From: Solidesulfovibrio magneticus
GTDB taxonomy: Bacteria > Desulfobacterota > Desulfovibrionia > Desulfovibrionales > Desulfovibrionaceae
Assembly: GCA_002482565.1 (NCBI GenBank)
Contig: DLGG01000126.1
Span: forward strand, 1 to 46,211
DNA: 46,211 bases
Direction of reading: 5' to 3'
A program made the position numbers and the translations under genes. A model generated the notes under the pieces. The model saw only the letters and a program-made list of their open reading frames with translations. It was not told the DNA's origin and searched no databases. Of this stretch, positions 16,325-24,381 are shown one piece after another; the first letter of the stretch is position 1, and every line of letters begins with the position of its first letter.

Positions 16325-16354
16325 TTCCGGGGCTCAGGCCCCGGCCGCCGAAGC
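16325..16354 (+). repeat. Degenerate copy of the GC-hairpin repeat family
   Basis: TTCCGGGGCTCAGGCCCCGG followed by CCGCCGAAGC resembles the right half of the family (hairpin, then GGCCGCCGGAGGC). The stem CCGGGGC/GCCCCGG is intact but shorter, and the conserved core has changed. It lies about 125 bp upstream of a good copy in the same orientation. Confidence 0.5.
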
Positions 16355-16450
16355 TCCAGCGCCCCTTGCCCAGGCTTTTGCGCTTGCCGGAGCCCACGAC
16401 GCCCCAGCTTCCCTTGCCAGCCTGATCATCAGTTGACCCCCTTTCTCGTT

Positions 16451-16493
16451 GCAGGGGTCCGGGGGGATCATCCCCCCGGCCGCCGGAGGCATT
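16451..16493 (-). repeat. GC-hairpin repeat, copy A (GATSATC-loop variant)
   Basis: Read on the minus strand from the flagellin-like gene's stop: a purine-rich lead, then ATGCCTCCGGCGGCC, then the hairpin GGGGGG-ATGATC-CCCCCC type, then GGACCCCTGC and a GAGAAAGGGGG stretch. It begins about 22 bases after the stop codon of the minus-strand gene at 16515, so it can serve as that gene's transcript end. Confidence 0.85.
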
Positions 16494-16514
16494 CCTCCCG
16501 CTTCCTCCTTCCCG

Positions 16515-17330
16515 CTAACTCGACGTGTCGAGCAGCGAGCCGGTGTCGCGAAGCAGCAGATTGAGCAGGATGTCTTCGGTGGAGGTGGTGGGCTGTTGGC
16601 GCCGGGCTTCCACGGCCTGTTCCAGCAGTTCGGACTGTCCCTTGAGGTTTTCGGCCTGGTATTCCAGCCCGCTTTGCCGGTTGGTGTAGATGTCGTTGAT
16701 GATGGTGGTGCTGGTGAGCTTGCTGGTGACTCTGGAGAGTTCCGTGGCCCGGTTGGCGGCGTTATTTAGATTGGCGCTGGTGAGCTGCGTGAAGTTCAGG
16801 GCGTTGAAGTCCTGGAAATTGACGTTGAAACCGCCGTTTTTGTAGGCCTGTATGTAGACGTTGCCGTTGGAGTCGATCTGGTCCGTGTTCCACTTCGTGC
16901 CGTCAAGCAGCGATATGCCGTTGTATTCCGTTTGCGGGATGAGGCTTAAGATTTCACTGCGCAGGGAATTGTAGGTGCTGGTCTGGGCGGCTGTCGGCGA
17001 GGTGCTGATGGATTCGATGATGGCCTTCATCTCCTCCAGATTGCTCTTGATGGTGGACACGCTCTCGTTGGCGATGCCGACCATGGCGGCCGCTTCCGAG
17101 ACGTTGGCGGCATTTTGCAGCGTGGTGCGGACATCGGCCCGCAGCGTGCCGGTGATGGCCTCGTCAAAGGGGTTGGTGCGCGGCACGACGTTGCGCGGGG
17201 CGAGCATCATGTCGCGCAGGCTTTGCCCCACCGGTCCCGACTGGAACAGGAAATTGCTCAACAGGCTTTGCTGCATGAGCTGCATCGAGGTGTCGATGAG
17301 CAGGCTGCGTTCGTAATCGCTCAGCGCCAT
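16515..17330 (-). CDS. Orphan flagellin-like protein
   Basis: The 271-residue protein has no signal peptide or membrane helix. Residues about 55-155 look like the flagellin D1 helices (AITGTLRADVRTTLQNAANV and SVSTIKSNLEEMKAIIESIS, then ILSLIPQTEYNGISLLDG). Residues about 185-245 look like the returning C-terminal helices (ANRATELSRVTSKLTSTTII, LEYQAENLKGQSELLEQAVE). The canonical flagellin ends are absent: residues 1-50 are unlike the usual MA-x-INTN start and the tail is STEDILLNLLLRDTG. It could be a minor filament or junction component, or a hook-associated relative. A sigma-28-like promoter lies upstream. No other flagellar gene is in the window. Family assignment is moderate, function unknown. 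Confidence 0.7.
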   Translation of the reverse strand: MALSDYERSLLIDTSMQLMQQSLLSNFLFQSGPVGQSLRDMMLAPRNVVPRTNPFDEAITGTLRADVRTTLQNAANVSEAAAMVGIANESVSTIKSNLEEMKAIIESISTSPTAAQTSTYNSLRSEILSLIPQTEYNGISLLDGTKWNTDQIDSNGNVYIQAYKNGGFNVNFQDFNALNFTQLTSANLNNAANRATELSRVTSKLTSTTIINDIYTNRQSGLEYQAENLKGQSELLEQAVEARRQQPTTSTEDILLNLLLRDTGSLLDTSS

Positions 17331-17636
17331 GGCCGTCCGCCCCGTTAAAATATCCCTTTACGTCGTCATCGGCCGTAACCGGGGGGAACTTTAGGTGTCG
17401 CCCAAAAAGTTCCCGGCCGGGGCTGGGAACGTGGGGAAGCGCGATGTCGGGCGAGTCGGACAGGGGCGACGGGGAAGGCCGGCGAAACCGTCTGGCCCTG
17501 GCCGCGAGGCGTGCAAGCGTCCGGGAACCGGCCCCGCCGTCGCCGATAGCGCCAGCCGAGCCGGGACGTGAACAACCCTTGGCGTGCCGGTCCGGACTAC
17601 AGCGTCAAGGCGAGGTCGTCGGAAGTGGCCGAGGCC
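17331..17636. other. Intergenic region upstream of the flagellin-like gene
   Basis: No gene is supported here. Apart from the sigma-28-like promoter it holds an inverted repeat GTTCCC (17409-17414) / GGGAAC (17425-17430) of unknown role. The remainder up to the nadE stop codon at 17637 is GC-rich with nothing recognisable. Confidence 0.6.
17366..17393 (-). promoter_or_regulatory. Sigma-28 (FliA)-like promoter of the flagellin-like gene
   Basis: On the minus strand TAAAGTTC (TAAA at 17390-17393) is followed after 16 bases by GCCGATGA (17366-17373). The FliA consensus is TAAA-N15-GCCGATAA, so the match is 11 of 12 key bases with a spacer one base longer than optimal. Transcription would start near 17358, about 28 bases before the start codon. 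This supports late flagellar regulation of the gene. Confidence 0.65.
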
Positions 17637-19388
17637 TTACGAAGCCGGGCAGGGGCCGCGATCCGGGGAATAGCGGTTGACGATGGGCAGCCGCCAGTCC
17701 TTGCCGAAGGCCCGGGAGGTGATCTTGGGCCCGGGCGGGCTTTGGCGGCGCTTGTATTCGTTGCGGTCCACCAGCCGCGTCACCCGGTCCACCACGGCCG
17801 GGTCCAGGCCGCGCTCCAGCATGGCCGCCGGGGACAGCCCCAGCTCCACGTAGGCCCGAAGGGCCGGGTCCAGCACGTCGTATTCGGGCAGGGAGTCCGA
17901 ATCCTTCTGGTTGGGCCGCAGCTCGGCCGTGGGCGGCTTGACCAGCACCCGCTCGGGGATGACGTCGATGCCCGCCTGTTCGTTTCGCCAGCGCGACAGG
18001 GCGTAGACCAGGGTCTTGGGCACGTCTTTGATCACGGCATAGCCGCCGGCCGTGTCGCCGTAGAGGGTGGAGTAGCCCACGCCCACCTCGGACTTGTTGC
18101 CCGTGGTCAGCACCAACCGGCCGAATTTGTTGGACAGGGCCATGAGCAGCGTGCCGCGAACGCGAGGCTGGAGGTTTTCCTCGGTGACGTCAAAGGGCCG
18201 GTCGCCGAAGATGGGGCCCAGAGCGTCGAGGAAGGCCTGAAAGATGGGCTCGATGACCACGGTCTTGAGTTCGATGCCCAGGCGCTCGGCCAGGGCCGTG
18301 GCGTCCTCCAGGCTGTCGTCGGAGGAAAACCGGGTGGGCATGGCCACGCCCAGCACGTTTTCCGGCCCCAGGGCGTCGGCGGCGATGATGGCCGTCAGCG
18401 ACGAGTCGATGCCGCCGGAAAGCCCCAGTGCCACGCCGCAAAAACCGGATTTGCGGACATAATCCCGGGTGGCGGTGACCAGGGCGCGGTAGACTTCGGC
18501 CACCGGCTCCAGAGGCGCGGCCATGGTGGCCTGGGCCAGGGCCGGCCGGGCCGGCGAGGCCAGGGGAGAAAGCGCCGTGCGGACCGGGCGGCAGGCCGGG
18601 GCCGGCTCCCATTTGCGGCAGCGCGGGTCGAGCAGGCGCTGGCGGGTGGGCAGATCGACGTCAAGATCGCACCAGACCATGTCCTCGTCGAATTGTCGCC
18701 CCCGGGCCAGGAGGGCGCCGTCCGGGGCGAAGATCAGGCTGTGGCCGTCGAACACCAGCTCGTCCTGGCCGCCGATGAGGTTGGCGTAGGCCACGAACGC
18801 GCCGTTGTCCGCCGCCCGGGTGGCCAGCATCCGTTCCCGGCTGTTCCCCTTGCCCATGTGGTAGGGCGAGGCGGAAATGTTGATCAAAAGCCGCGCCCCG
18901 CCATGTTTGGCCTGTTCGGTGGGCGGGCCGTCGGGGTACCAGATGTCCTCGCACACGGACACGCCGAAAATAAGGCCCCCCCGGTCGAAGACCGTGGTCC
19001 CCTGGCCGGCGGCGAAATAGCGGTTCTCGTCGAAAACGCCGTAATTGGGCAAAAACCGCTTGGCAACGATCCCGGCCACGGCCCCGTCATGGGCGATAAT
19101 GGCGGCGTTTACGAGGTCGCCCTCAAACCAGGGGCAGCCAAAAACCGCTGTCAGGCCCCGGCTCTCCCGGGCGATGTCCCTGGCGGCGGCCATGCAGGCG
19201 GCCACGAAATCGGGTTTGAGCAGCAGATCCTCGGGCGGATAGCCGGCCACGACCATCTCCGGGAAAACGACGATGTCGGCTCCGCCGTCCCGGGCCGCGT
19301 ACAGGCGGGAGACGACGGCGGCGGCGTTGGCGGCCACGTCGCCGACAGTGGGATTGAGCTGGCAAAGGGCCAGGCGAAGGGCGGGCAT
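17637..19388 (-). CDS. nadE: Glutamine-dependent NAD+ synthetase
   Basis: Last step of NAD+ synthesis: nicotinate adenine dinucleotide is amidated using glutamine and ATP. The 583-residue protein joins an N-terminal nitrilase-type glutaminase domain (catalytic triad Glu44 in VFPEM, Lys110 in KRFLPNYGVFDE, Cys146 in VCEDIWYPDG) to a C-terminal ATP-pyrophosphatase synthetase domain with SGGIDSS at 324-330. The start at 19388 is chosen because GGAGG lies just upstream and the family start MPALRLALCQLNPTVGD follows; a further 20 in-frame residues upstream lack this. It stands alone on the minus strand. Confidence 0.95.
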   Translation of the reverse strand: MPALRLALCQLNPTVGDVAANAAAVVSRLYAARDGGADIVVFPEMVVAGYPPEDLLLKPDFVAACMAAARDIARESRGLTAVFGCPWFEGDLVNAAIIAHDGAVAGIVAKRFLPNYGVFDENRYFAAGQGTTVFDRGGLIFGVSVCEDIWYPDGPPTEQAKHGGARLLINISASPYHMGKGNSRERMLATRAADNGAFVAYANLIGGQDELVFDGHSLIFAPDGALLARGRQFDEDMVWCDLDVDLPTRQRLLDPRCRKWEPAPACRPVRTALSPLASPARPALAQATMAAPLEPVAEVYRALVTATRDYVRKSGFCGVALGLSGGIDSSLTAIIAADALGPENVLGVAMPTRFSSDDSLEDATALAERLGIELKTVVIEPIFQAFLDALGPIFGDRPFDVTEENLQPRVRGTLLMALSNKFGRLVLTTGNKSEVGVGYSTLYGDTAGGYAVIKDVPKTLVYALSRWRNEQAGIDVIPERVLVKPPTAELRPNQKDSDSLPEYDVLDPALRAYVELGLSPAAMLERGLDPAVVDRVTRLVDRNEYKRRQSPPGPKITSRAFGKDWRLPIVNRYSPDRGPCPAS

Positions 19389-19570
19389 GGCGGCCTCCTT
19401 GGCGGTCAGGTTCCGGGAATCTCTAGCTCTTCTTGCCCCGGCCGGCAACCGTGGCGGGACCGGCCAGGGGGCTTTGGCGGCATTTGGCCTTGCCGCCCAT
19501 CTCCCTACCGGGTATGTCTGAAACCATGCCTAGTCCTGTACCGCCGTTCGCCGGCGGAGAGAGCGTTTTC

Positions 19571-19598
19571 GGTTCGACCGGCTGTCAGCCGGCGAACC
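19571..19598 (+). other. Strong hairpin upstream of the periplasmic-sensor GGDEF gene
   Basis: GGTTCG and CCGGCT (19571-19583, one bulged A) pair with AGCCGG and CGAACC (19587-19598) around a GTC loop. There is no T-run. It lies about 50 bases before the chosen GTG start and so may be in the 5' leader. It does not match the c-di-GMP riboswitch core. Confidence 0.45.
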
Positions 19599-19648
19599 AG
19601 GGTCGGAAGCCGCCGGAGCGGAAGTGGTTGTTGAAGGGGGCGCGCGCC

Positions 19649-21100
19649 GTGGGCGTCTTGCGCCCGGGCCTGGCCGGCCGTGCGGCCCATGGCTTGCCGG
19701 AGCGTGGCGTCCTGGCCTTCGCTTTATTGGTCTGGCTTTCCTGCCTGGGATTGCTGGCCTGTCTGGCCGGGCCGGCCCGGGCCGAACTGGCGGACTTCAG
19801 CCCGGAGGAGCGGGCCTACATCCGCGACCTCGGGCCGGTGACGGTCTGCGTGGACCCGGACTGGCCGCCCTTTGAGCGCTTAAACGCCCGGGGGCAGTAC
19901 GAGGGCGTGGGGGCCGACCTGTTTCGGCTGGCGGCCGAGGTGGCCGGGCTGCGCTATCGCATCGTGCCCACGGCCGATTGGGACGAATCCGTGGCCGCTT
20001 CCAAGGACGGCCGCTGCCGCCTTTTGGCCTTTCTCAACCGGACCCCGGCCCGGGAGCAGTGGCTCCTTTTCACCGCGCCGCTTTTCACCGACGCCAACGT
20101 CTTTATTACCCGCGAGGAGCATTTCTTCATCGCCGATCCGGCCGAGCTGACCGGCGAGACCATCGTCTTTCCCTCCGGCACCTCCATGGAGGAGCGGGTG
20201 CGCCGGGATTATCCCAACCTGCGCGTCCTCAACAGCGCCTCGGAGCGCGAGGCCCTGGACATGGTGTCCGAGCGCCAGGCCGACATGACCCTGCGCTCTC
20301 TGATCGTGGCCGCCTACGCCATCAAGAAGGAAGGGCTTTTCAACTTGAAGATCGCCGGCAAACTGCCGGGCTACGACAACGCCCTGCGCATCGGCGTGTC
20401 CAAGGACATGCCGCGCCTGCGCGACATCCTCGACAAGGCCGTGCGCACCATCACTCCGGCCGAGCGCGAGGAGATCGTCAACCGCCACGTGTCCATCAAC
20501 GTCGAGACCGTGACCGATTACGGACTCATCGGCCGCATCGCGGCGGGCTTCGCCTGCATCGTGGCCATCATCGTCGCCTGGAACCTGCGCATCAACAAGC
20601 TCAACGACGAACTGGAGCGCCGCTCCCGCACCGATCCGCTCACCGGTCTGGCCAACCGCACCCATCTCGACGCCGTGCTGCGCCAGGAGGCCGACCGGGC
20701 CGAACGCTACGGCCGGCCCTTTGCCGTCATCCTGTTCGACGTTGACCATTTCAAGGCCGTCAACGACGTCCATGGCCATCTGGCCGGGGACAAGGTCCTG
20801 CAGACCTTGGCCGACACGGCCAGGGCCACGGTGCGCGGCTGCGACCTGGTGGGACGCTGGGGCGGCGAGGAGTTTCTCGTCTTGTGCCCGGAAACCGACG
20901 CCGACGCGGCTTTGATCCTGGCTGAACGCTTGCGTGTCGCCGTGCGGGAACAGCCCTTCGAAACCGGCCATGTCCAGACCGTGAGCCTGGGCGTGGCCGC
21001 CTTTGTCTCGGGCGACTCCGTGGACAGTCTGCTGATCCGGGCCGACGGCGCCATGTATCGGGCCAAGAATGCCGGCCGCGGCCGGGCCATGGTCGCCTAG
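19649..21100 (+). CDS. Diguanylate cyclase with periplasmic amino-acid-binding-type sensor
   Basis: The protein has an N-terminal signal/anchor helix (VLAFALLVWLSCLGLLACLA, likely cleaved after GPARA), then a bacterial extracellular solute-binding family 3 domain (about 63-290; VTVCVDPDWPPFERLN is the typical first strand). A transmembrane helix (about 300-322, LIGRIAAGFACIVAIIVAWN) precedes a cytoplasmic GGDEF domain with GGEEF at 405-409 and I-site RGCD at 396-399. It probably couples a periplasmic small ligand to c-di-GMP synthesis. The GTG at 19649 is chosen because GGGGG lies eight bases upstream and it puts the signal peptide near the start; ATGs from 19514 are possible but lack a ribosome site. 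Product 483 residues. Confidence 0.87.
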   Translation: MGVLRPGLAGRAAHGLPERGVLAFALLVWLSCLGLLACLAGPARAELADFSPEERAYIRDLGPVTVCVDPDWPPFERLNARGQYEGVGADLFRLAAEVAGLRYRIVPTADWDESVAASKDGRCRLLAFLNRTPAREQWLLFTAPLFTDANVFITREEHFFIADPAELTGETIVFPSGTSMEERVRRDYPNLRVLNSASEREALDMVSERQADMTLRSLIVAAYAIKKEGLFNLKIAGKLPGYDNALRIGVSKDMPRLRDILDKAVRTITPAEREEIVNRHVSINVETVTDYGLIGRIAAGFACIVAIIVAWNLRINKLNDELERRSRTDPLTGLANRTHLDAVLRQEADRAERYGRPFAVILFDVDHFKAVNDVHGHLAGDKVLQTLADTARATVRGCDLVGRWGGEEFLVLCPETDADAALILAERLRVAVREQPFETGHVQTVSLGVAAFVSGDSVDSLLIRADGAMYRAKNAGRGRAMVA

Positions 21101-21404
21101 CCTCGCCTCCACGACAAGCGCCGAGGGCATTTCATCGGCGGCACGTTGCAGCCGCGCGTTATCCTTAGAAATTCAAGCGTCATTTTCAAGGACGCTACAC
21201 CAGCGTCAGCCGCCGTCGGCTGGCGCTCCTTCAAGCCGCTTTCGCCGCTCACGGCGGCCCGGCCCCTTGGTGGCGGCGCGAAACCGTGTTACGGAAGCGG
21301 GAATCCCGGACCAGCCCGCGCTCTTGCTGTGCCTGCGCGGCCGGTCCGGCGGCGCGTTTGGACGGACGACAGGCGGCGGCAACGGCAACCGGGCGGGGCG
21401 GCGG
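21101..21404. other. Intergenic region with two hairpins
   Basis: AGCGTC-N9-GACGCT near 21176-21197 and a stronger AGCGTCAGCC (21202-21211) / GGCTGGCGCT (21218-21227) stem of ten pairs with one G-T. Neither has a clear T-run, but the second may end the GGDEF transcript. The remainder is in frame with the downstream gene yet has no start with ribosome-site support. Confidence 0.45.
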
Positions 21405-23762
21405 ATGCGGACCGAGCGGACACCAGCGGCGGCAGAGGGCGTGGAGCAGGCCGAAAAACAGGCCGTGGCCGCGCTTTTTCAGGAAGGGCGGCTTGGCGAA
21501 ATCGTCGAGCGGGCCACGAAGCTCACTGTGCTGCATCCCGGCGACGCCTACGGCTGGACGGTCTTGAGCGCCGCCATGCTGCGCCAGGGACGAAACGAGC
21601 AGGCCATTTCCCCGCTGCGGCGCGCCTTGACCATCGCCCCGCGGCAGGCGGGGCTGCACAGCAATCTCGGGTTGGCCCTTTTCGGTCTGGGTCGAACGGA
21701 GGAAGCCATGGCGTGTTTCGACCGGGCCCTGGGCATCGATCCCCAGGCCGTGGGGGCCAGGAACAACCGGGGCAACGCCCTGGAGGCCGGCGGCCGGCTG
21801 GAAGAAGCGCGCCAGGAATACGAGGCCTCCCTGGCCATCGCCCCGGACCAGCCGCGCACCCTCTACAATCTCGCCAACACCCTCTACGCCTTGGGCCGGC
21901 CGGCCGAGGCCGTGCCGCGTTACCAGGCGGCCCTGGCCCTGTGCCCGGACTACGCTTACGCCCTGGCCAATTGCGGCGTGGCCTTGACCGCCCTGGGGCG
22001 CGCCGCCGAGGCCGAGGACTGCGCCCGGCGCGCGCTGCGCCTGGAACCCGGCCTGGTCGAGGCCCGCATCCTGCTCGCCAACACGCTGCTCGCGCGCGGC
22101 TTTCCGGCCGAGGCCTTGACCGTGGTCGAGGCCGGCCTGGACCTGACGCCGGGGCCGGAACTGCGCCGGCTCTTTGTTGTCTGCCTGCGAGGGCAACCGG
22201 CTCCGGCCGCCGGCACGCCCCGGCGCGAACGGCTCCTGGCCGCCCTGACCGAACCTTGGGGCAGGAGCGTCGAGGTGGCGGCCGTGGTCTCGCCCATGCT
22301 GGAAGCCGATCCGGCCATCGCCGGCTGTCTGGAGCGGGCGCTGGCCGCCTGGCCCGGACGGCTGACGGCCCAGGACCTCTACGGACCGGCCGGCCCCGGG
22401 GCCGTGGCTGGAGACGCGTTGCTGCTCGCCTGGCTCGACGCCGGCCCGGCTTCCTCCCCGGCCCTGGAGCGGTTCTTGACCCTGGCCCGGTCCTGTCTGC
22501 TGGCCCAGGCCGCCGCCGACGAACCCCATGTCCGCGACGTCACGCCCGCCGCCGAGCGTGTGACGGCCTTTCATGCCGCCCTGGCCCGGCAATGTCGGGT
22601 TAACGAGTATGTATTTCATGTGACGGCCGAGGAGGAAGTGGCCGTGGCCGTGCTGCGGGACTGCCTGGCCGACGCCCTGGCCGGCTGCGGGCTCATCGCC
22701 CCGTCCTGGGTGCTGGCTGCCGCCGCCTACGGACCGCTGCGGGCCGTGCCCGGCCATGCCGGGCTGTTGGAGCGTCCCTGGCCCGAGGCCGTGGGCCGCG
22801 TCCTGACCCAGCAACTCGTCGAGCCGGCGGCCGAGCAGGAGCTTCGCGGCCGCATCCCGGCGCTCACCCCCATCGAGGACGACGTGTCCCGGCTGGTGCG
22901 GCGGCAATACGAGGAAAATCCCTATCCCCGCTGGGTGTTGCCGGCCCCGGCCGAAGCGCCGGTGACGCTGGCCGCCAATTTGCGCGAACGCTTTCCCCGG
23001 GCCGATCTGGCCGGCGTGCCCGACGGGCCGTCCCTGGACGTGCTGGTGGCCGGCTGCGGCACGGGGCAGCATTCCCTGGAAACCGCCCGGGCCTATCTCG
23101 GCGCGCGGGTGTTGGCCGTGGACTTAAGCCTCACCAGCCTGTGCTACGCCCGGCGCAAGGCCCTGGAGCAGGGCGTGGGCAACATCGAATACGCCCAGGC
23201 CGACCTGCTGCGTCTGAGCGGGCTGGGTCGCGACTTCGATCTGGTGGAGTCTTCCGGCGTCCTGCACCATCTGGCCGATCCGGCCGGTGGCTGGCGGGCG
23301 CTTTTGCCGCTTGTGCGCCCGGGCGGGGTCATGCGCATCGGGTTGTACAGCCGCCTGGCTCGGCGCGGCATCGCCAAGGTGCGCCGGATGATCGCCGACC
23401 GGGGCCTTGACGCCACGCCCGAGACCATCCGGGCATTTCGCCAGGAACTGCTGGACATGCCCTGGGAGCCGAGCTGGGGTCGCTTTCTGCTGGGGGATTT
23501 TTTCAGCGCCAGCGGTTGCCGCGATCTGTTGTTCCATGTCCAGGAGCATTGCCTGGACCTGCTGGAGATCAAGACCTTCTGCCTGGAAAACGGCCTTCGG
23601 GTCCTTGGCCTGGAAGCCGAACCCGAGGTGATCGAGGCCTACCTCGCCCGTTTCCCGGACGATCCGGCCGCCGTGGAGCTGGGCAACTGGCACGCCTTCG
23701 AGGCCGACAACCCGGACACGTTTTTGAATATGTACCAGTTCTGGGTGCAGCGGACGGCTTGA
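21405..23762 (+). CDS. TPR-repeat protein fused to a SAM-dependent methyltransferase
   Basis: The 785-residue protein has a run of about six to eight tetratricopeptide repeats in residues about 15-260 (for example LHSNLGLALFGLGRTEEAMA, TLYNLANTLYALGRPAEAVP). A long alanine/proline-rich linker region of unknown fold follows (about 270-500). The C-terminus is a class I methyltransferase (about 540-700) with motif I VLVAGCGTGQHS at about 546-557, an acidic strand end VLAVDLS and a catalytic-region SSGVLHHLADP. Substrate is unknown; similar architectures act on small molecules, proteins or sugars. The ATG at 21405 is the only start near the first TPR. The GNAT gene follows after four bases. Confidence 0.85.
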   Translation: MRTERTPAAAEGVEQAEKQAVAALFQEGRLGEIVERATKLTVLHPGDAYGWTVLSAAMLRQGRNEQAISPLRRALTIAPRQAGLHSNLGLALFGLGRTEEAMACFDRALGIDPQAVGARNNRGNALEAGGRLEEARQEYEASLAIAPDQPRTLYNLANTLYALGRPAEAVPRYQAALALCPDYAYALANCGVALTALGRAAEAEDCARRALRLEPGLVEARILLANTLLARGFPAEALTVVEAGLDLTPGPELRRLFVVCLRGQPAPAAGTPRRERLLAALTEPWGRSVEVAAVVSPMLEADPAIAGCLERALAAWPGRLTAQDLYGPAGPGAVAGDALLLAWLDAGPASSPALERFLTLARSCLLAQAAADEPHVRDVTPAAERVTAFHAALARQCRVNEYVFHVTAEEEVAVAVLRDCLADALAGCGLIAPSWVLAAAAYGPLRAVPGHAGLLERPWPEAVGRVLTQQLVEPAAEQELRGRIPALTPIEDDVSRLVRRQYEENPYPRWVLPAPAEAPVTLAANLRERFPRADLAGVPDGPSLDVLVAGCGTGQHSLETARAYLGARVLAVDLSLTSLCYARRKALEQGVGNIEYAQADLLRLSGLGRDFDLVESSGVLHHLADPAGGWRALLPLVRPGGVMRIGLYSRLARRGIAKVRRMIADRGLDATPETIRAFRQELLDMPWEPSWGRFLLGDFFSASGCRDLLFHVQEHCLDLLEIKTFCLENGLRVLGLEAEPEVIEAYLARFPDDPAAVELGNWHAFEADNPDTFLNMYQFWVQRTA

Positions 23763-23766
23763 TCGC

Positions 23767-24333
23767 ATGGATCAACAGCAAGGCGTGTCGTCTGCTGCGC
23801 CGGATGTGGGCCTGGGAGGCGGCGAGGGCAAGCCGTGGATCGTGCGCACGGCCGACATGGCAGAGGCCGGAGACATCGCGGCGCTGATTGCCCTGGCCTT
23901 CGGCGATGTGGCCCGGCGTTTCGACCTTCATGCCGGCAACTGCCCGACCCATCCCTCGCTCATGACCCGGGAGCGCATCGAGCGCGGCATGGCGCTCGGC
24001 ACGACCATGTTGCTGGCCTTCGACAGGGGGAAGCTTTGCGGCTGCGTAGGCCTGCGCCAGCCGGTCGAGGGGGTCAGCATCCTGGAACGCCTGGCCGTGG
24101 CTCCGGCCTGCCGCCGCCTGGGGCTTGGCCGGACGCTGGTCGGCCGGGCTTGCTCCCTGGCCGGGCAGATCGGCGCGGGGCAGGTCGAAATCGGCATCAT
24201 CGCCAAGCAGCACGAGCTGCGGCAGTGGTACGAAACCCTGGGGTTTCGGACCGTGCGCACGGCGCGTTTCGACAATCTCCCCTTTGAGGTCCTCTATCTG
24301 CGAAAGGACGTCGGGGCCAAGGCCCCGGACTAG
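23767..24333 (+). CDS. GNAT family N-acetyltransferase
   Basis: A 188-residue acyl-CoA-dependent acetyltransferase. The fold signature is complete: IRTADMAEAGDIAALI at the first strand-helix, the beta-4 strand LERLAVAPACRRLGLGRTLV with the pyrophosphate-binding (R/Q)xxGxG/A loop (RRLGLGR), and the C-terminal RQWYETLGFRTVR. The first 24 residues are glycine-rich and probably disordered. It starts four bases after the TPR-methyltransferase stop, so the two are translationally coupled and may modify the same target. The substrate cannot be told from sequence. Confidence 0.87.
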   Translation: MDQQQGVSSAAPDVGLGGGEGKPWIVRTADMAEAGDIAALIALAFGDVARRFDLHAGNCPTHPSLMTRERIERGMALGTTMLLAFDRGKLCGCVGLRQPVEGVSILERLAVAPACRRLGLGRTLVGRACSLAGQIGAGQVEIGIIAKQHELRQWYETLGFRTVRTARFDNLPFEVLYLRKDVGAKAPD

Positions 24334-24381
24334 CGGCGCTTAGTGCCCCAGCCGGCGTCACCTCAACGCGCGCAAGCCCGG

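Noticed and set aside
17568..19634. A 688-codon + strand frame opposite NAD synthetase
   Set aside because: It is a shadow of nadE, which has complete catalytic motifs on the other strand.
19500..19648. c-di-GMP riboswitch upstream of the GGDEF gene
   Set aside because: The hairpins lack the GEMM core and tetraloop receptor sequences.
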